DNA from: Mageeibacillus sp. UBA1193 | Lineage (GTDB): Bacteria; Bacillota; Clostridia; Saccharofermentanales; Saccharofermentanaceae | DNA: 9,621 bases | NCBI GenBank assembly: GCA_002310155.1 | Contig: DBYF01000070.1 | Span: forward strand, 900-10,520 | Direction: 5' to 3' | Part shown: piece by piece, positions 6,258 through 9,621 of the stretch | Layout of the letters: the number at the start of each line of letters is the position of its first letter | Numbering within the stretch: the stretch's first letter is position 1 | Made by a program: the position numbers and the translations under genes | Notes under the pieces: model-generated | What the model saw: only the letters and a program-made list of their open reading frames with translations | What the model was told of the DNA's origin: nothing | The model's database searches: none

Positions 6258-7844
6258 ATGTGTACGGAGAATAATCAGAATCAGGAAATCAATCCGGAAA
6301 TGAACACTGAGCAGGAGCAGTTCCAGGAACTGCTTCAGGATCAGAAGATCCTTTCCGAGGAAGAAGCGATCGCGCTTGCAAACGGCATCACGGAGGAAGA
6401 GGCAATTGCTCTGGCATCTTCCGGAGGGAGCACAGTTGACCGGCAGGCAGCAAGAGCTGCCGTGGCAGGTGCTTTTCGCGAAGAATTAGGACACGCGATG
6501 GAGCCGGGCGCGAAGGTGATGTCGGCGGACAGAGAACTCCGGTATTGCCTGGAACTTCAAAGAGACCGCATCGCGAGAAAGAATATCCGCTTTACGGAAG
6601 AATTCGATCCGGGCAAAAAACCTGTGCGAAGCGCGGTGAATAACGTGCGTTCCTGGCAGGACGGCCACTACGAGACGTCGTGGTCCGTCGGATATATCAA
6701 CCATAAGAAGACCGCCGAGAGAGCTGGCATGAAGACGTTTAAGAGAAAAGACCCGCAGTCGATCTGTGAAACGGTCATCGATGTCAGAAACGGCGAAGAT
6801 GTCAGCGGGGATACCTACTGCTGTCCGAACTGCGGCGCGGTGTCCACGATCCGGGAACTGCAGGAAGGATGCAGCCAATGCGGCACTTCTTTTCACATGA
6901 CCGAACTCTATCCGAAGGTCGGCAACTATTTCTTCGTCCCTGACCCGGGCGTAAGTACGGATCCGATCTGGAAGACAATGATCCGATACGGACTTTGTTC
7001 TCTGCCCGTTACGCTCATTCTGTTTGCGCCGATCGTGTTGCAGGATCCCAGTGCGAGTCACAGTATGATAAGTACCTATACACCCGAGAATTGGGTGGTT
7101 CCGTCTCTGGCGCGGGTCATCGCGTATATCGTTACCATGATCGTTGCAAGCCCGATCATCGGATACTTCGTATGGTTCCTTTCGCTCTTCTTTGCGGGAT
7201 TCAAAACGCTTGGAAAAGAGACTCCGGCCGCACTTTCCGTCGGAAGTTCCCGAAAGAGATTCGCGGCGAAGATGTCGGCGATCAGCCCGGCATATACCTT
7301 CGAAACATTCTCTTCGAAGATCACGACACTTTTCCGGATCCTGGTGTTCTCCGATAGCCGCGAGAGCCTTCCTTTTAATGCGGTAAAAGAACTCGGGTCG
7401 GATCTTGATGATGTGGTTGACTGTACCTTCCACGGATGGATGTCCTGCAAGAAGATCAAAGTGGAAAACAATAACGTCTATGTCACGGGCGATGTGTTTG
7501 TGGATACTACGCGGGATATGGGCGACCGGCTGAAAGTAAGAAGTGAGGTCTATCAGATCACGGCAGCAAGAAGGACCGATGTTCCGTTCTCGACGAACTT
7601 CTCCATCGCTAAGATCCAGTGCCCTTCATGCGGCGCAAGCTTTAACTCTTTTAAATCGAAGAACTGCCCGTACTGCGGTACGGAGTGCCCGCCGGCAGAA
7701 GATGACTGGATCATTCAGGATGTTAAAAACGTCGGAAAGAAATATGCGCTCAAGCGTCTTTTCTGGGCGTTCGTTATTATCGCGCTCGCTGTTCTGATGA
7801 TATACGTCACGATCACTGACTTAAAGAGCGGCTACAACAGGTGA
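6258..7844 (+). CDS. Zinc-ribbon membrane protein with TIM44-like domain
   Basis: A 528-residue protein of unknown function. The N-terminus is Gln/Glu-rich and contains the octamer EEEAIALA twice (34-41 and 46-53). A first zinc ribbon has CPNC at 189-192 and CSQC at 205-208. Two hydrophobic stretches, about 241-261 and 285-313, are likely membrane segments. Residues about 345-450 resemble the TIM44-like/NTF2-type fold seen in related Firmicutes proteins: FSSKITTLFRILVFSD, then DVVDCTFHGW, then an alternating strand pattern (NNVYVTGDVFVDTTRD). A second zinc ribbon has CPSC at 455-458 and CPYC at 470-473. A last membrane helix is at about 501-519. The ribbons are probably cytoplasmic. AGAGG lies 8 nt before the ATG. 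The next gene follows after 10 nt, so the two form an operon, probably under the sigma factor's control. The TIM44 assignment is by pattern only. Confidence 0.8.
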   Translation: MCTENNQNQEINPEMNTEQEQFQELLQDQKILSEEEAIALANGITEEEAIALASSGGSTVDRQAARAAVAGAFREELGHAMEPGAKVMSADRELRYCLELQRDRIARKNIRFTEEFDPGKKPVRSAVNNVRSWQDGHYETSWSVGYINHKKTAERAGMKTFKRKDPQSICETVIDVRNGEDVSGDTYCCPNCGAVSTIRELQEGCSQCGTSFHMTELYPKVGNYFFVPDPGVSTDPIWKTMIRYGLCSLPVTLILFAPIVLQDPSASHSMISTYTPENWVVPSLARVIAYIVTMIVASPIIGYFVWFLSLFFAGFKTLGKETPAALSVGSSRKRFAAKMSAISPAYTFETFSSKITTLFRILVFSDSRESLPFNAVKELGSDLDDVVDCTFHGWMSCKKIKVENNNVYVTGDVFVDTTRDMGDRLKVRSEVYQITAARRTDVPFSTNFSIAKIQCPSCGASFNSFKSKNCPYCGTECPPAEDDWIIQDVKNVGKKYALKRLFWAFVIIALAVLMIYVTITDLKSGYNR

Positions 7845-7854
7845 GGTAAGGATT

Positions 7855-8385
7855 ATGTTTATTATTCTGTATTGTGTCGTTTTGGGAATCGTCGTGAAAT
7901 TCTATGGCATGGAATTGATGCATGATGTGAAATCCGCGATCATTTTTGTCGTCGGTGCGACGATCGGATTATATCTTTCTGTGGAGATAAACTCGATCCC
8001 CAGGAAACTTCGTGCCAGAAAGCAGCTGGCTCATCTTACCGGAAGGGCGGAAGGCCGGATCACAAGCCATTACGAGGATACATATGAGACCCAGGATGAG
8101 GACGGAAACTGGCATAGGAATTCCCGTGGAACCGTCATTTACTATGAGTTCGATGTCGGAGGGAATACATATACCGGACAGGGGTATGGTTCCTGGAAAC
8201 GGGCAAACAGAGAACAGCAGACGATCTGCTATGATCCGGATCATCCGGAAGATAATCTTCCCTTGTATGATATTGACAGCAAAACGAAGACTCATTTTAT
8301 CGGATTACTTTTGTACTTGGTCATATCGTTTGCGGTCTTCTTCGGACTCATCTGGCTGTTTTTTGGCGTGATCTATAAAGGCTGA
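7855..8385 (+). CDS. DUF3592-type membrane protein
   Basis: A 176-residue protein with membrane segments at about 2-17, 27-46 and 148-172. Between the second and third lies a soluble, mostly beta domain of about 100 residues. Features of DUF3592 are present: GRAEGRITSHYED near the start, VIYYEFDVGGNTYTGQGYGS at 94-113 and the characteristic CYDPDHPEDNLPL at 125-137. The function of DUF3592 proteins is not established. The gene starts 10 nt after the stop of the zinc-ribbon gene, with GAGG 8 nt before its ATG, and is the second gene of that operon. Encoding with a zinc-ribbon membrane partner and divergently from a membrane-tethered sigma factor suggests an envelope role. GTG or TTG starts further upstream are not needed. 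Confidence 0.8.
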   Translation: MFIILYCVVLGIVVKFYGMELMHDVKSAIIFVVGATIGLYLSVEINSIPRKLRARKQLAHLTGRAEGRITSHYEDTYETQDEDGNWHRNSRGTVIYYEFDVGGNTYTGQGYGSWKRANREQQTICYDPDHPEDNLPLYDIDSKTKTHFIGLLLYLVISFAVFFGLIWLFFGVIYKG

Positions 8386-8401
8386 AAAGAAGACGATCTT
8401 C
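8385..8401 (-). terminator. Weak terminator-like hairpin between convergent genes
   Basis: On the minus strand GAAGA-TCG-TCTTC (8401-8389) is followed by TTTT (8388-8385), 32 nt past the stop of the DUF6273 gene. The stem is only 5 bp and AT-rich, so activity is doubtful. It is the only candidate in the 48-nt convergent gap. Confidence 0.3.
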
Positions 8402-8433
8402 CTCTTGATCACGGGGAACTGAGGCCGCAGGAT

Positions 8434-9621
8434 TTAGGCATTAAGATCGATCCACATCGCGGGACGGACCGCGTTCATACTGACAAATACACTCCGGCCT
8501 CCGAAGTTTACGGAGCCGTCGGCACTGACATATGCGCCCGGCGACCTGAGCCACCACCTGCACGAATTGTCGTTATTCGAGGCCATCTGACATCTGCGTG
8601 CGCTGTTCGTTGAAAAGTACAGGATCGCTTCCGTGCTGTCCAGGAGAAAGATCTTGTCGACGGTATCGTTTCCGCGTACTTTGCTCAATGTATGAGTATT
8701 ATCAGCAGTGACGGATGTGCTTAAGATCATGTTCTTTTCTTCCGCGCTAAAAGCACTGTTAATGAAGATGTCGTTCATCCACATCCGCAGTGAGCACGTC
8801 TCCCATGTGACGTCAGTATTATTCTCGTTATACTTCAGCTGATCAAGAGCGTCTTTGCTGATCAGAAGCGCCCTGCTTCCTTCACTTCTCAGGACAAGCC
8901 ATTCGATGTCGGAAGCTACACTTCCCGATGTCTGAGGATAGCGTCCGAATGTGATCTTCACGAAGCCTTTGCACGTCGAGACCTCCTTGAGATTCTTCGC
9001 ACTTACGATCTCAATAATACGGGGATTGGACAGCAGTACTTTGACCGCCTGTCCGAAACTCCACTTGTCCGAACTCTCGCCCTGCCCGTCTACCGCCTTT
9101 GACGTTAGCGTGGCAACGACTTTTTCCGCTGCTTCCTGCGCTTCTTTTTCCGCCTGCTTTTTTCTTTCTTCTTCGGCTTTAATGCGCATCATTTCCGCCG
9201 ATTTATACGCGGCAATATAGCCGTTGATGTCGGCTCTCAAAGAATCGCTTCCGTATCGCAGGGCTTTCTTTGTGTTTATGTTGTTCTCAAATTGAGTTAC
9301 ATCGTTCAAAAGGCCGAGATGAGGGACCTGCAGGTCCGCCATCGCTTTTACCAGATATGCCTCACCGTCTTCCGGATCGATATCCAGAACCTTTTCCGCG
9401 TACCTGTCCGCGCTGCTCCATTCACTTTCTGAGATGAACATGAAAGCTCGCTTGATCAGACCGATCTTTGTCAGATCGCCTTCTTTCACAGCAACCGGTG
9501 CTGACGCAGGCTGATTATGGGATCCCAGGATCTTCTCGATTCCGCGGAGCAGATCCTGCATGGCGCCGACTTTTCCCATATCCTGAGCCTGAAGTCTGGC
9601 GAATTCCTTAGGCATGTCATA
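8434..9621 (-). CDS. DUF6273 protein with coiled coil, 5' end cut by window
   Basis: The frame is open to the window edge and gives at least 395 residues. An ATG at 9615-9613 is available, but only six bases precede it and no ribosome binding site can be seen, so the protein probably starts outside; residue numbers here count from that methionine. Residues 46-92 look like a tetratricopeptide-type helical pair (SEWSSADRYAEKVLDIDPEDGEAY, split here only for description). Residues about 141-170 form a charged coiled coil (EEERKKQAEKEAQEAAEK). Residues 219-391 match DUF6273: FGRYPQ, IEWLVL, ALLISKDALD, TWETCSLRMWMN, FLLDSTEAILYF, WWLRSPG and finally AVRPAMWIDL. DUF6273 is widespread in Clostridia, has no proven function and resembles the C-type-lectin/FGE-like end of some variable proteins. 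No membrane helix is visible in this part. The gene converges on the DUF3592 gene. Confidence 0.85.
   Translation of the reverse strand, partial: YDMPKEFARLQAQDMGKVGAMQDLLRGIEKILGSHNQPASAPVAVKEGDLTKIGLIKRAFMFISESEWSSADRYAEKVLDIDPEDGEAYLVKAMADLQVPHLGLLNDVTQFENNINTKKALRYGSDSLRADINGYIAAYKSAEMMRIKAEEERKKQAEKEAQEAAEKVVATLTSKAVDGQGESSDKWSFGQAVKVLLSNPRIIEIVSAKNLKEVSTCKGFVKITFGRYPQTSGSVASDIEWLVLRSEGSRALLISKDALDQLKYNENNTDVTWETCSLRMWMNDIFINSAFSAEEKNMILSTSVTADNTHTLSKVRGNDTVDKIFLLDSTEAILYFSTNSARRCQMASNNDNSCRWWLRSPGAYVSADGSVNFGGRSVFVSMNAVRPAMWIDLNA

Noticed and set aside
6486..7433. 315-codon minus-strand frame inside the zinc-ribbon gene
   Set aside because: It is a shadow of the real gene: rich in Arg and Asp/His from antisense codons, without domains or a ribosome binding site, while the + strand frame has paired CxxC motifs and membrane helices.

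Overview
The window looks like a piece of chromosome from a Firmicutes bacterium, most likely of class Clostridia (a gut or rumen Lachnospiraceae/Oscillospiraceae type). This is inferred from strong GGAGG-type ribosome binding sites, moderate GC, and the protein types present: a DUF6273 protein, a DUF3592 protein, a zinc-ribbon/TIM44-like membrane protein, and an ECF sigma factor with its own membrane anchor. No 16S rRNA or other taxonomic marker is present, so the assignment is tentative. No tRNA, rRNA, CRISPR array, insertion sequence or phage gene was seen.

Left part (1-4475). A 46-codon reading frame, either a small gene or the 3' end of a larger one, is followed 29 nt later by a radical SAM enzyme gene on the + strand. 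It converges on a large minus-strand gene for a secreted heparinase II/III-family polysaccharide lyase with a duplicated, unnamed C-terminal module. Only 10 nt separate the two stop codons, and the likely terminator of the lyase lies inside the 3' end of the radical SAM gene. The lyase has a good housekeeping-type promoter in the 332-nt gap behind it. That gap also holds the strong hairpin terminator of the next minus-strand gene.

Middle and right part (4476-8385). An ECF-type sigma factor is fused through one transmembrane helix to an acidic Thr/Glu linker and a predicted extracellular domain. It is divergent from a two-gene + strand operon encoding a zinc-ribbon/TIM44-like membrane protein and a DUF3592 membrane protein. 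The 267-nt divergent region carries two copies of one bipartite element: ACCCAATAAT, then exactly 9 unconserved nt, then a conserved block containing AGTTGTTTAGT. Each copy points outward at its own gene. The simplest reading is that the membrane-tethered sigma factor recognises both, driving its own gene and the divergent operon. This self-contained envelope signalling unit is the most interesting item in the window.

Right edge (8434-9621). A minus-strand gene, cut by the window end, encodes a coiled-coil protein with a C-terminal DUF6273 domain. It converges on the DUF3592 gene.
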